Below are positions 45,157 to 54,053 of a DNA stretch of 64,000 nt, in pieces. The DNA is from Flavobacterium anseongense. GTDB taxonomy: Bacteria > Bacteroidota > Bacteroidia > Flavobacteriales > Flavobacteriaceae. The notes beneath the pieces were generated by a model. That model had not been told where the DNA came from and made no database searches. It saw only the letters and a list, made by a program, of their open reading frames with translations. Position 1 is the first letter of the stretch; each line of letters begins with the position of its first letter. Location of the stretch: the NCBI RefSeq assembly GCF_021608185.1, contig NZ_JAKIHN010000006.1:1-64000 (forward strand). The letters run 5' to 3'. The translations under genes and the position numbers were made by a program.

Positions 45157-45851
45157 TGAGAATTCTTGGTCTGATACCAGCTCGTGGTGGTTCTAAAGGT
45201 ATTCCAAAAAAGAATATCAAACTTTTGGGAAAAATGCCTCTGATTGAATATACCTTACATTCTGCAAAGGATTCCAAACTTTTGACGGAGATAGTTGTTT
45301 CAACAGACGATGAAGAAATAGCAATAGCAGCAGAAATAACAGGTTTTAAACCTCCATTTATAAGACCAGCCGAATTTTCACAGGATACGTCAACTTCGCT
45401 TGAAGTTGTTCAGCATGCGGTTGCATTTTTTGAATCACAGCATATTTTTTTTGATGCGGTTTGCCTTCTGCAACCAACTACGCCGTTTAGAGAAAAAGGC
45501 AGCGTTGATATCGCCATTCAAAAATTCATCGATACAAATGCCGATTGTTTGATAAGTGTTTTGCAAATTCCACATGAATTCAATCCACATTGGGCATTCG
45601 AAGAAAGTGAAAACGGACTGCTGAAAATTGCCACTGGTGAAGAGCAAATAATTTCGAGAAGACAGGATTTGCCAAAAGCTTTTCACCGCGACGGTTCAAT
45701 ATACATTACTAAAACTTCAGTGATTAAAAATGGATCACTTTACGGAAAATCTATCGCATATTTAGAAAGCAATCCCCAATATCATGTCAATATTGATACG
45801 ATGAAAGATTGGGAAACTGCCGAACGATTACTCACTCAAATCAATTTGTAA
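45156..45851 (+). CDS. neuA: CMP-nonulosonate (acylneuraminate) cytidylyltransferase
   Basis: 231 aa. The classical motif IPARGGSKGIPKKN (residues 7-20) is intact, followed by VVSTDDEEIA, LLQPTTPFR and FHRDGSIYI. It activates the free nonulosonic acid with CTP. It completes a compact neuB-neuC-neuA set and is only one base from the amidotransferase gene. Compared with the CMP-sugar synthetase at 2131, this one is close to the textbook consensus. Confidence 0.92.
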   Translation: MRILGLIPARGGSKGIPKKNIKLLGKMPLIEYTLHSAKDSKLLTEIVVSTDDEEIAIAAEITGFKPPFIRPAEFSQDTSTSLEVVQHAVAFFESQHIFFDAVCLLQPTTPFREKGSVDIAIQKFIDTNADCLISVLQIPHEFNPHWAFEESENGLLKIATGEEQIISRRQDLPKAFHRDGSIYITKTSVIKNGSLYGKSIAYLESNPQYHVNIDTMKDWETAERLLTQINL

Positions 45852-45852
45852 G

Positions 45853-47547
45853 ATGTGTGGTATCGTTGGAATCATAGGTCAGAAAGCTACTAAAACCAGC
45901 ATTTCACGAATGTTGGAAGCACAAAAACATCGTGGACCGGATTTTATGGATTTTTATTGTGAAGAAAGCAAAATAGCTTTAGGCCACAACCGATTGAGCA
46001 TTATTGATTTATCAAGCGATGCTAATCAGCCGTTTACCAGCGATTGTGGTAATTTCATTTTGATTTTTAATGGTGAAATTTATAATTATATCGAGTTGCG
46101 AAATGAGCTTCAAAGTAAGCATCATTTCAGAACCCAATCAGATACCGAAGTTTTGTTAAAGGCCTATATAGAATGGGGTGAAAGTTGTCTGGAAAAATGC
46201 AATGGGATGTTTTCTTTTGCCATTTGGGACAAACATCAGCAACAGTTATTTGCCGCTCGCGACCGATTTGGCGTAAAGCCTTTTTATTATTTTATTGATA
46301 ACGAAGCATTTTGTTTTGCTTCCGAAATTAATTCCATTCATGCAAATGGAATTGCCAAAAAGCCAAATGATAAAGTATGGTTGAACTTTTTTTCTGAAGG
46401 AAGTTATGGTTTGCCCAATGAGACTTTTTGGCAAAACGTACATCAATTGCCCGGTGGACATTTTTTGACTTATAAAAACAATTCGCTTCAGGTTAAGAAA
46501 TGGTATTCTTTTGAAGATAAAATTTCAAAATTGCAATCTCATTTCCATCAAAACGAGGAAGAATACATCACTAATCTACTTTTAAAAGCTATCAACCTTC
46601 GTTTCAGAGCTGATGTACCGGTAGGTTTTAATCTTAGCGGCGGATTAGATTCGAGCACATTATTAGCACTAATTGACCAACAGGATATTGATAAAACAGC
46701 AGTTGAAGCTTTTACATTTATAACCAATGATGATCGTTATGATGAGTTAACTTGGGTAAAATCGATGTTGGAAAACAGGCCATTCCATTTGAGTATTTGT
46801 CCACTTGCCGCTAATGAAGTTCCTGAACTTTCGTTGAAAATCTCTCAAAATCAAAGTGAACCTTATGGCGGAATTCCAACCATAGCGTATTCCAAAATAT
46901 TTCAGACTGCAAGACAAAAAGGAGTGAAGGTATTGCTCGATGGTCAAGGTTCAGATGAAGCTTGGGCAGGTTATGATTATTACACTAATAATTCTCAAAA
47001 TATCATTCAGGGCGTTACAAAATCGCCTTTCAGAACCAATGTTCTCGATGTCGATTTTGCTAAAAATTATGCCAAAACAGTTTATCCAAAACCATTTGAT
47101 GATGCTTTACTAAATCTGCAATACCGCGATTTGTTTTATACTAAAATTCCACGAGCACTGCGCTTTAACGATAGAGTTTCTATGTTACACGGAACAGAAT
47201 TGCGTGAGCCTTTTTTAGATTATGAATTGGTGGAATACGTTTTCAGCAGACCAAAAGAATTTAAGTTAAAAGATGGTGTTCAAAAATGGATGCTGCGAAA
47301 AATAGCTGAAAAGTTTCTGCAAAAAGACTTAGTTTTAGCACCCAAACGTCCTTTGCAAACACCACAAAGAGAATGGCTTTCGGAAGATTTGAAAGATTGG
47401 GTTAAAGCCGAAATTGAATTGTTATATCAAAATAATTGGTTTGACAAAGCAGCATTGCAATCAGAATTAGACTTGTTTTTTAAAGGCGACAATCAGAGTA
47501 GTTTTCATATTTGGCAATGGATTAATGCCGCACAATTATTAAAATAA
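45853..47547 (+). CDS. asnB: Asparagine synthase-like glutamine amidotransferase
   Basis: 564 aa. The nucleophile Cys2 in MCGIVGIIG, KHRGPDF, LGHNRLSIIDLS and FNGEIYNY make up the glutaminase domain. The synthetase domain has the PP-loop FNLSGGLDSSTLL near residue 258 and LLDGQGSDEAWAGYDYY. AsnB paralogues inside O-antigen loci are thought to amidate sugar carboxylates. Its position one base after neuA raises amidation of a nonulosonic or uronic acid, but ordinary asparagine synthesis cannot be excluded. Confidence 0.88.
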   Translation: MCGIVGIIGQKATKTSISRMLEAQKHRGPDFMDFYCEESKIALGHNRLSIIDLSSDANQPFTSDCGNFILIFNGEIYNYIELRNELQSKHHFRTQSDTEVLLKAYIEWGESCLEKCNGMFSFAIWDKHQQQLFAARDRFGVKPFYYFIDNEAFCFASEINSIHANGIAKKPNDKVWLNFFSEGSYGLPNETFWQNVHQLPGGHFLTYKNNSLQVKKWYSFEDKISKLQSHFHQNEEEYITNLLLKAINLRFRADVPVGFNLSGGLDSSTLLALIDQQDIDKTAVEAFTFITNDDRYDELTWVKSMLENRPFHLSICPLAANEVPELSLKISQNQSEPYGGIPTIAYSKIFQTARQKGVKVLLDGQGSDEAWAGYDYYTNNSQNIIQGVTKSPFRTNVLDVDFAKNYAKTVYPKPFDDALLNLQYRDLFYTKIPRALRFNDRVSMLHGTELREPFLDYELVEYVFSRPKEFKLKDGVQKWMLRKIAEKFLQKDLVLAPKRPLQTPQREWLSEDLKDWVKAEIELLYQNNWFDKAALQSELDLFFKGDNQSSFHIWQWINAAQLLK

Positions 47548-47548
47548 A

Positions 47549-48418
47549 ATGCAAAAATTATTTCACTTACATAGGTTAGATGCAGCCAACAGAAATTTAG
47601 TTTTAAAATATCTGTTTAAAAGAGTTGTTGGTATGAAAACCACTGAGCAGGAAAGACTGGTAAACGAATACTATTTTCATTTAATTTCCTTTAATGGATT
47701 TTTTAAAACAGAAAATGAAAAAGAGTACATATCAAATTATCCGAATTTTGGCGTTACCATCAAACTCAGAAAAAGACCATCAAGCGATTTAAATGTATTT
47801 GCTCAAATCTATCAATATGATGAATACAAGCCGTTAGTTGCTGTTTTTAAAAAGAATTTTCCGGATGATTTAAGTTTAAATATTATTGATGCCGGATGTA
47901 ATATTGGGCTAACATCGGTTTATCTGTCAAAATATTTTCCAAATTCTAACTTTATAATTATTGAACCTGATAGCTCAAATTTTGAAAGTATTGGTGATAA
48001 TTTTGAAATGAATGACATCACTACTGCCATAAAAATAAAAGGCGGATTATGGAGTAAAAACACCAATCTGAAACTGGTTAACGATTTCAGAGACCAGAAC
48101 GATTGGTCTTATCGTGTAGAAGAAACCAATGAAGAAACCGATTTAAAGGCTTATTCGATTCCGTTTTTGATGAAAGAATATAATTTTGATGTTGTCGATA
48201 TTTTGAAAATAGACATTGAAGGTTCTGAAAAAGAGCTTTTTAGCAATGGCGATATTTCTTTCCTTGAAAAGACAAAATGTGTTGCCATTGAAATACACGA
48301 TGAGTTTGACTGCAGAGAAATGATTTATGCTATTTTGAAAAAGTATAACTTTGAGTACTTTGAAACCGGAGATTTGACCATTGGAATCAATCAAAATTTA
48401 ATAAAAGATGGTAATTAG
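47549..48418 (+). CDS. FkbM-family methyltransferase, copy 2
   Basis: 289 aa. SAM motif LNIIDAGCNIGLTSVYL (from about residue 110), NFIIIEPDSSNFE, and the hallmark ILKIDIEGSEKELF. An N-terminal segment of about 100 residues precedes the core and differs from copy 1 at 38574. It overlaps the next GT10 gene by 11 bp. The pair FkbM-GT10 mirrors the GT10-FkbM pair at 37.6-39.3 kb. Confidence 0.87.
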   Translation: MQKLFHLHRLDAANRNLVLKYLFKRVVGMKTTEQERLVNEYYFHLISFNGFFKTENEKEYISNYPNFGVTIKLRKRPSSDLNVFAQIYQYDEYKPLVAVFKKNFPDDLSLNIIDAGCNIGLTSVYLSKYFPNSNFIIIEPDSSNFESIGDNFEMNDITTAIKIKGGLWSKNTNLKLVNDFRDQNDWSYRVEETNEETDLKAYSIPFLMKEYNFDVVDILKIDIEGSEKELFSNGDISFLEKTKCVAIEIHDEFDCREMIYAILKKYNFEYFETGDLTIGINQNLIKDGN

Positions 48419-49385
48419 AATAGAAAGATATTTTAAAAGTTTTGACCTAAAAAAGCAAACACCAAAGGGTTCCATGCAATGGGGAGATTATACTTTTTCG
48501 GATGATGCGGAAGAGTGTGATTATTTGGTGGTTTTAGATTATCCAAAAGAAGATTTTTCAGTTAAAGTAAACAGAGATAATATCATTCATCTTTGTATAG
48601 AACCGCCAAACGAAGTTTCTAAATACAGACACTACGCTAATAAAAATGTATCGAAAATTTTTAACACAGTCGATATAAAGAAAAACAATTTCCTTACGCA
48701 TTGTGCGCTTCCGTGGCATGTGAATAAGGATTATGATTTTTTAAGTTCACTAAAAGTTGAAGATTTAAAAAAAGAAGATAAAATTGTTTGGGTAACCAGC
48801 AATCAAAGAACATCTAAAATACACAATGTTAGAATGGATTATTTGGATAAAATTAGTGCCTTGCAATTGTCATTTGTAGGTCTTTACGGAAGAGGAATTA
48901 ATCCAATTGATGATAAATGGGATGTTATGAGTACGGCAAAATATGCCATTGCTTTTGAAAATTATAAAAACGATTATTACTGGACAGAAAAAATCATGGA
49001 CTGCTATTTAAGTTATTCCATGCCAATTTACTTTGGATGTAATTTAATTGATAATTTCTTTCCGAAAGATTCCTATATTCAATTAGACCCAAACGATAAG
49101 CATGTCGATTTATTTTTAAAAGAAATTGTTGCTTCTAAAAAATGGGAAAATAATCTTGACGGAATTACTAAAGCGCGTGAATTAATTTTAAAAGAGTACC
49201 AATTATTTCCCTTTTTATACAATCATATAAAAGCATTGGAATCTTCTAAAGGACATTACCAATCCTCGGTTAAGGAATTGGTTTCTTTTAAAGGCGGCAA
49301 TGACTATTTTGATAATTTTCCGTTTAGTGTTACTGTTGAAAAAGAGTTAGCCAAATACAAAAGCAAGATTAAAAGAATGATTTAA
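48408..49385 (+). CDS. GT10 fucosyltransferase-like enzyme, copy 2
   Basis: 325 aa, paralogue of the gene at 37615: shared KQTPKGSMQWGDYTF near the start, GLYGRGINPIDDKWDVM, FENYKNDYYWTEKIMDC and SMPIYFGC. The conserved acidic Glu, the Tyr/Trp-Thr-Glu-Lys motif and the spacing fit GT10. It may add a second fucose or another GDP-deoxyhexose. It sits next to an FkbM gene, as copy 1 does. Confidence 0.86.
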   Translation: MVIRIERYFKSFDLKKQTPKGSMQWGDYTFSDDAEECDYLVVLDYPKEDFSVKVNRDNIIHLCIEPPNEVSKYRHYANKNVSKIFNTVDIKKNNFLTHCALPWHVNKDYDFLSSLKVEDLKKEDKIVWVTSNQRTSKIHNVRMDYLDKISALQLSFVGLYGRGINPIDDKWDVMSTAKYAIAFENYKNDYYWTEKIMDCYLSYSMPIYFGCNLIDNFFPKDSYIQLDPNDKHVDLFLKEIVASKKWENNLDGITKARELILKEYQLFPFLYNHIKALESSKGHYQSSVKELVSFKGGNDYFDNFPFSVTVEKELAKYKSKIKRMI

Positions 49386-49395
49386 TTGAATAGCA

Positions 49396-50796
49396 ATGCA
49401 AAACAAAAAAGTTTTCATTTTACTTCCTGATGGCGTTGGCCTTCGAAACTTTGCCTTTACTAATTTTCATCAATTGGGTATTGACAATGGTTTTGAAATT
49501 ACTTTTTGGAATGCTACTCTTTTCGATCTAACCAAATTAGGGATTAAGGAAATAAAGATTGTCAATCCAAAAACGCATCCCATTACCGATTTTTTGAAAA
49601 ACGCACAAATTCAAATTGAATTAAGCCAAAACATAAAGAAATCAAAAGATAGAGTTTATGATTCATATCGCTTTCCGTTTTCTTACAAAGGAATCAAAAA
49701 CGCACTAAAATCGCTGGTAGTTCAATGGTTTATCTTTTGGAATAATTCAGCAAGCGGATTAAAAAAAGTTCGAAAAAAAATTGCTGAAAACGAACGAAAA
49801 ACCAAATTGTATTTCGATAGTTTAGCCACACTTCAGGCAGAAAATCCGGCAATGGTTTTTTGTACCAATCAAAGAATCACTTCGGCTGTTGCATGTATTT
49901 TGGCAGCTCAGGATTTAGGAATACCAACAGCAACATTTATTTTTTCATGGGATAATTTACCAAAAGGAACTAAAATAGTTGAAACCGATTATTATTTTGT
50001 TTGGAGTGAACACATGAAAAAGGAACTTCAGTATTACTATCCGAATGTAGTAGAAAATCAAATTATAGTTGCCGGAACTCCACAATTTATAACACATTTT
50101 GACAAAACGATTGTAGAATCAAAAGAAACTTTTTATAAAGAACATGATTTAGACTTAAATAAGAAATACATATGTTTTTCGGGTGATGATGTGACAACTT
50201 CACCTAATGATCCAAAGTATTTATCCGACGTTGTTGCAGCCGTAAAGCATTTAAATGCAAATGGTAATCAGCTCGGTATATTATTTCGTCGTTGTCCGGT
50301 AGACTTTTCCAATCGGTTTGAATCGGTTTTGAATGAAAATAAAGATTTAATAACCAGTTTAAATCCAAAATGGGAACAAATTGGAGAAGGTTGGAATACC
50401 ATTTTACCGACTAAAGAAGATTTAGTACTGCAAATGAATACTATCTTTCATTCGGAATTAGTTGTAAATTTGGGCTCATCAATGGTTTTTGACTTTGTGG
50501 CTTTTAATAAACCTTGTTGTTTTATCAATTATGATGTGCCAAATGCGCAGTTTCCGGATTGGTCTGTGAAAAAAATATATAACTTTATTCATTTCAGATC
50601 AATGCCTTCAAAGGAATCCGTGTTTTGGATAAACAGTCCAAATGAGATAGCACAGATTATAGAAAGAACACTGAATAATGATGCCAATGCAATAGTTGCC
50701 AATGCACAACAATGGTTTGAAAAAATTAACCAACATCCGCCACAATTAGCTTCCGAAAGAATCTGGAGTGCCATAGGCAAAATATGTAAAAAGTAA
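49396..50796 (+). CDS. Putative GT-B glycosyl/glycerophosphotransferase-like protein
   Basis: 466 aa, no named family recognised. A GT-B-like build is suggested by an N-terminal VFILLPDGVGLRNFAFTNF, TFIFSWDNLPKG (about 176-188), YYFVWSEHMKKEL, and a C-terminal half with GILFRRCP and VVNLGSSMVFDF (about 354-365). The last resembles the Ser-Ser site of CDP-glycerol glycerophosphotransferases and UDP-GlcNAc 2-epimerases. A sugar- or polyol-phosphate transferase is plausible. It overlaps the acyltransferase gene by one base. Confidence 0.55.
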   Translation: MQNKKVFILLPDGVGLRNFAFTNFHQLGIDNGFEITFWNATLFDLTKLGIKEIKIVNPKTHPITDFLKNAQIQIELSQNIKKSKDRVYDSYRFPFSYKGIKNALKSLVVQWFIFWNNSASGLKKVRKKIAENERKTKLYFDSLATLQAENPAMVFCTNQRITSAVACILAAQDLGIPTATFIFSWDNLPKGTKIVETDYYFVWSEHMKKELQYYYPNVVENQIIVAGTPQFITHFDKTIVESKETFYKEHDLDLNKKYICFSGDDVTTSPNDPKYLSDVVAAVKHLNANGNQLGILFRRCPVDFSNRFESVLNENKDLITSLNPKWEQIGEGWNTILPTKEDLVLQMNTIFHSELVVNLGSSMVFDFVAFNKPCCFINYDVPNAQFPDWSVKKIYNFIHFRSMPSKESVFWINSPNEIAQIIERTLNNDANAIVANAQQWFEKINQHPPQLASERIWSAIGKICKK

Positions 50797-51359
50797 TGCT
50801 GAAAGACTATATTCTATCCGATTATAAACGTTGTGGTATCCAAAAGATTTCCATCGGAGTCTTATTTTCTACATTTTATCTGCAACCCAATCCTGGATTG
50901 AAATTCATGACTATTTTTCGTTTGACCCAACATTACAGAAGGAAAAACAGAATGTTGTTTTATTTTTTCTTTTTGTGGCTGAGAAGATTAAAAGTTAAGT
51001 ATGGTTTTGATATTTCGTACCGAACTCAAATCGGAAAAGGATTATATATTGGTCATTTTGGAAATATTGTCATTCATGGTGATACGGTTATTGGCGAAAA
51101 TTGTAATATCTCGCAGGGAATGACTATCGGCGTTAGCAATTATGGTGAAAAAAAAGGAGTTCCAACTATTGGAAATCGTGTTTTTATTGGTCCAAATGCC
51201 GGTGTTTTCGGCAATATTACGATTGGGAATAATGTAACTATAGGCGCAAATGCAGTCGTAACCGAAAGTGTAGCTGACAGGAAAACTATTCTGCCTTCAA
51301 AAATGACCGTTTTAGATAAAGATTTATCACCTTATTATATTCATAACAGTTCCAATTAA
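50796..51359 (+). CDS. Serine acetyltransferase-like hexapeptide acetyltransferase
   Basis: 187 aa. The C-terminal half is a left-handed beta-helix: GLYIGHFGNIVIHGDTVIG, NCNISQGMTIG, GNRVFIGPNAGVFGNITIG. The site with His near GHFGNIVIHGD and a later NCNISQ is the CysE-type catalytic region. Short CysE-like proteins in polysaccharide loci usually acetylate sugars. No cysteine synthase is nearby, which supports that reading. Confidence 0.85.
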   Translation: MLKDYILSDYKRCGIQKISIGVLFSTFYLQPNPGLKFMTIFRLTQHYRRKNRMLFYFFFLWLRRLKVKYGFDISYRTQIGKGLYIGHFGNIVIHGDTVIGENCNISQGMTIGVSNYGEKKGVPTIGNRVFIGPNAGVFGNITIGNNVTIGANAVVTESVADRKTILPSKMTVLDKDLSPYYIHNSSN

Positions 51360-51360
51360 G

Positions 51361-52512
51361 ATGAGAATTGCTTTTCTAACATCGGAATTTCCTCATCCAA
51401 AATTGGGTTCGTCAGGCGGAATTGGGACAAGTATTTTGAATCTTTCCAGTGGATTAATTAGCGCCGGACATGAAGTAACTATCTTAATTTATGGCCAAAA
51501 AGAAGATGACTTTTTTGTAGAAAATAATATCTCTTTTTACCAAATTAAAAACATAAAAGTAAAAGGATTATCACGATTATTGACTCAAAAAAAAATTGAA
51601 AAACTAATCAATTCGCTGGTTAAAAAAAATAAAGTAGACATTGTAGAAGCGCCTGATTGGACAGGAATTACGTCAAATATAAAACCAAAATGCCCAATCA
51701 TTATCCGGCTCAATGGTTCAGATACTTATTTTTGCCATTTGGATAATCGCCCGGTAAAATTTTGGAATAAATTTCATGAAAAACGAGCCTTGCAAAATGC
51801 CAATGCGTTACTTTCTGTTAGTCAATACACAGCAGATTTAACTAAAGAATTATTTTCTTTGGAACGCGATTTTACTATTATTCCAAACAGTATTGATATT
51901 AATAAGTTTTCAACGGAAAGTATAACTATAGTTGAAGAGAATACTATTCTATATTTTGGAACTTTGATTAGAAAAAAAGGACTTTTAGAATTGCCCTTGA
52001 TTTTTAACGAAGTGTATAAGCAAAACAATGCCGCCAAATTAATTTTGATTGGTCGTGATTCTGCTGATATTATTTCTGGAAATGTTTCCACTTGGGCGAT
52101 GATGCAATCTTTATTTGATGAAAATGCTTTGCGAAATGTGAATTATATTGGCAGTGTTGCTTATGACGAGATTAAGGAGCATATTACTTCCGCTGCTGTT
52201 TGTGTTTTTCCAACCTTTGCCGAAGCATTACCCGTTTCTTGGATAGAAGCCATGGCGATGAAGAAAGCAGTTGTCGCTTCCGATATTGGTTGGGCAATCG
52301 AAGTTATTGATGATGAAGTAAATGGGTTTTTAGTGCATCCAAAAAATCACAAAATGTATGCGGATAAAATTTTAGAATTGCTTGAAAATACTGAATTAAG
52401 AAACCAATTTGGTATCGAAGCCAGAAAGAAAATAGAAGAAAAATTTAGCATCGAAGTCGTTGCCAAACAAAGCGCTGATTTTTATCAAAAAGTAATTAAT
52501 AATATGATTTAA
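51361..52512 (+). CDS. Glycosyltransferase family 4
   Basis: 383 aa GT-B. Start RIAFLTSEFPHPKLGSSGGIG with the glycine-rich acceptor loop, IRLNGSDTYFCHL, LYFGTLIRKKGLLELP opening the C-terminal domain, and FPTFAEALPVSWIEAMAM with the E-x7-E pair. It overlaps the next gene by TAATG. Sugar donor unknown. Confidence 0.9.
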   Translation: MRIAFLTSEFPHPKLGSSGGIGTSILNLSSGLISAGHEVTILIYGQKEDDFFVENNISFYQIKNIKVKGLSRLLTQKKIEKLINSLVKKNKVDIVEAPDWTGITSNIKPKCPIIIRLNGSDTYFCHLDNRPVKFWNKFHEKRALQNANALLSVSQYTADLTKELFSLERDFTIIPNSIDINKFSTESITIVEENTILYFGTLIRKKGLLELPLIFNEVYKQNNAAKLILIGRDSADIISGNVSTWAMMQSLFDENALRNVNYIGSVAYDEIKEHITSAAVCVFPTFAEALPVSWIEAMAMKKAVVASDIGWAIEVIDDEVNGFLVHPKNHKMYADKILELLENTELRNQFGIEARKKIEEKFSIEVVAKQSADFYQKVINNMI

Positions 52513-54053
52513 TGATTGTATTTTATCATAACAAATCAAAAATCTCTGAAATTGTTTCAACTGAAGCAATCGATTTTTCGAATGATATCAATCGAAATGT
52601 TGTTGCTGTGTTACTTGATTTTGCTCAAAAATTCAAAGATGAAATAATCGTTTGGTGTCATGAAAGTGAGAAGAGCAATCTCAATATTACTGAAATAGCT
52701 CAACTATTTCATCATAAAAAAATGCTGCTTTCTTATAATCCCGAAACTGATTATTTTGATAGAAGATTGGGTTATATTGAAGACTCACCTTATATCAAGA
52801 TAAATAAAGAAGTACGATATGCAAGTTGGCAAATGAGTAGTAGGGTTGGAGCAGTTCACGCTTCGGTTTTAAATGCCTGTAAAAATGATTTATACGCTAA
52901 AGATAATTTCGATTATTTCCTGAATTCGTTTGCACGAAGAGCAATGCTCTTTGGTTTGTTATGCTATTCTGAACCGAAGTTACTGTTGCAAAATAAAGTT
53001 TCTGAATTCAATAATGAATCAAGCCTTCAGGAACTTTTTAAATTTACGAAACAGCATTATAAAGCGCGATGGGTTTTTCTATTGTTTTTCAACTTACTGC
53101 TTTTTGAAAAGAAGTTTTCGTTACTTCCATTCTTAAGTTCATTATGCTATAAAAGAAGAAAGCTCGATTCGAAACTGTTAAATCAAATTCCATTAGAATC
53201 AAATAAAAAGATTGTCGAACAAGGAACGATTGATGTTTTGATTCCAACTATCGGCCGAAAAGACTATTTATTTAATGTTCTCAATAATTTAGCAGCACAA
53301 ACTTTTTTACCAAAAAATGTCATCGTAATTGAGCAAAATCCGGATATGAACAGTACTTCTGATTTGGATTTTATTCAAAATAAAAAATGGCCATTTGTCA
53401 TAAAACAACATTTTACGCATCAAACCGGAGCTTGTAATGCCAGAAACATTGGTTTGTTGATGATAGAAAGCGAGTTTACCTTCATGGCTGATGACGATAT
53501 TATTTTTGAAAATGATTTACTCGAAATTGCCATGAAAACATTTCAAACTATAGGAAATGAAGTGTTTTTAGTTGCTTGCCATTTAAAAGAACAAACTGTT
53601 ATACCACAATTGCCGATGCAGTTCCCGGTTTTTGGTGCAGGACATGCCTTTGTAAAATCCTCTTGTATTAAAGGATTGAAGTTTAATATGGGATTTGAAT
53701 TTGGTTTTGGAGAAGATGCCGATTTCGGAATGCAATTGAGGAACAAAGGATTTGATATTTTATATATCTCTACCACAACTATTCTGCACTTGAAAGCACC
53801 AATTGGAGGTTTTAGAACCAAACCGATTTTGGGATGGCAGCATGATGAAATACAACCAAAGCCATCGCCAACGGTTATGTTGTATAGATTGATGTATGAT
53901 ACAAAAGAGCAAATACAGAACTATAAATCAATGATTTTTATAAAAAATTTGAATAGCAGTTTTTTGAAAAACCCATTCAAATACATAAAAACATTCAGGC
54001 AAAAATGGAACAGAAGCGTATATTGGGCAACTGAATTAAAAAAACGAGCATGA
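52512..54053 (+). CDS. GT2 glycosyltransferase with a 235-residue N-terminal extension
   Basis: 513 aa, longer than usual. The GT2 domain is C-terminal (from about residue 237: IDVLIPTIGRKDYLFNVLNN, then FTHQTGACNARNIG and FMADDDIIFEND, a DDD metal site near 325). GFGEDADFGMQLRN is the expected catalytic-base region. The first 235 residues (from MIVFYHNKSKISEIV) have no recognised family but contain conserved-looking segments such as EIIVWCHESE and SRVGAVHASV. The extension could be a second transferase-like domain. It overlaps the next GT2 gene by ATGA. Confidence 0.85.
   Translation: MIVFYHNKSKISEIVSTEAIDFSNDINRNVVAVLLDFAQKFKDEIIVWCHESEKSNLNITEIAQLFHHKKMLLSYNPETDYFDRRLGYIEDSPYIKINKEVRYASWQMSSRVGAVHASVLNACKNDLYAKDNFDYFLNSFARRAMLFGLLCYSEPKLLLQNKVSEFNNESSLQELFKFTKQHYKARWVFLLFFNLLLFEKKFSLLPFLSSLCYKRRKLDSKLLNQIPLESNKKIVEQGTIDVLIPTIGRKDYLFNVLNNLAAQTFLPKNVIVIEQNPDMNSTSDLDFIQNKKWPFVIKQHFTHQTGACNARNIGLLMIESEFTFMADDDIIFENDLLEIAMKTFQTIGNEVFLVACHLKEQTVIPQLPMQFPVFGAGHAFVKSSCIKGLKFNMGFEFGFGEDADFGMQLRNKGFDILYISTTTILHLKAPIGGFRTKPILGWQHDEIQPKPSPTVMLYRLMYDTKEQIQNYKSMIFIKNLNSSFLKNPFKYIKTFRQKWNRSVYWATELKKRA

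Noticed and set aside
50796..51359. Housekeeping serine acetyltransferase (cysE)
   Set aside because: It is shorter than CysE, has no cysteine synthase neighbour and is embedded among glycosyltransferases, so a sugar acetyltransferase is more likely.
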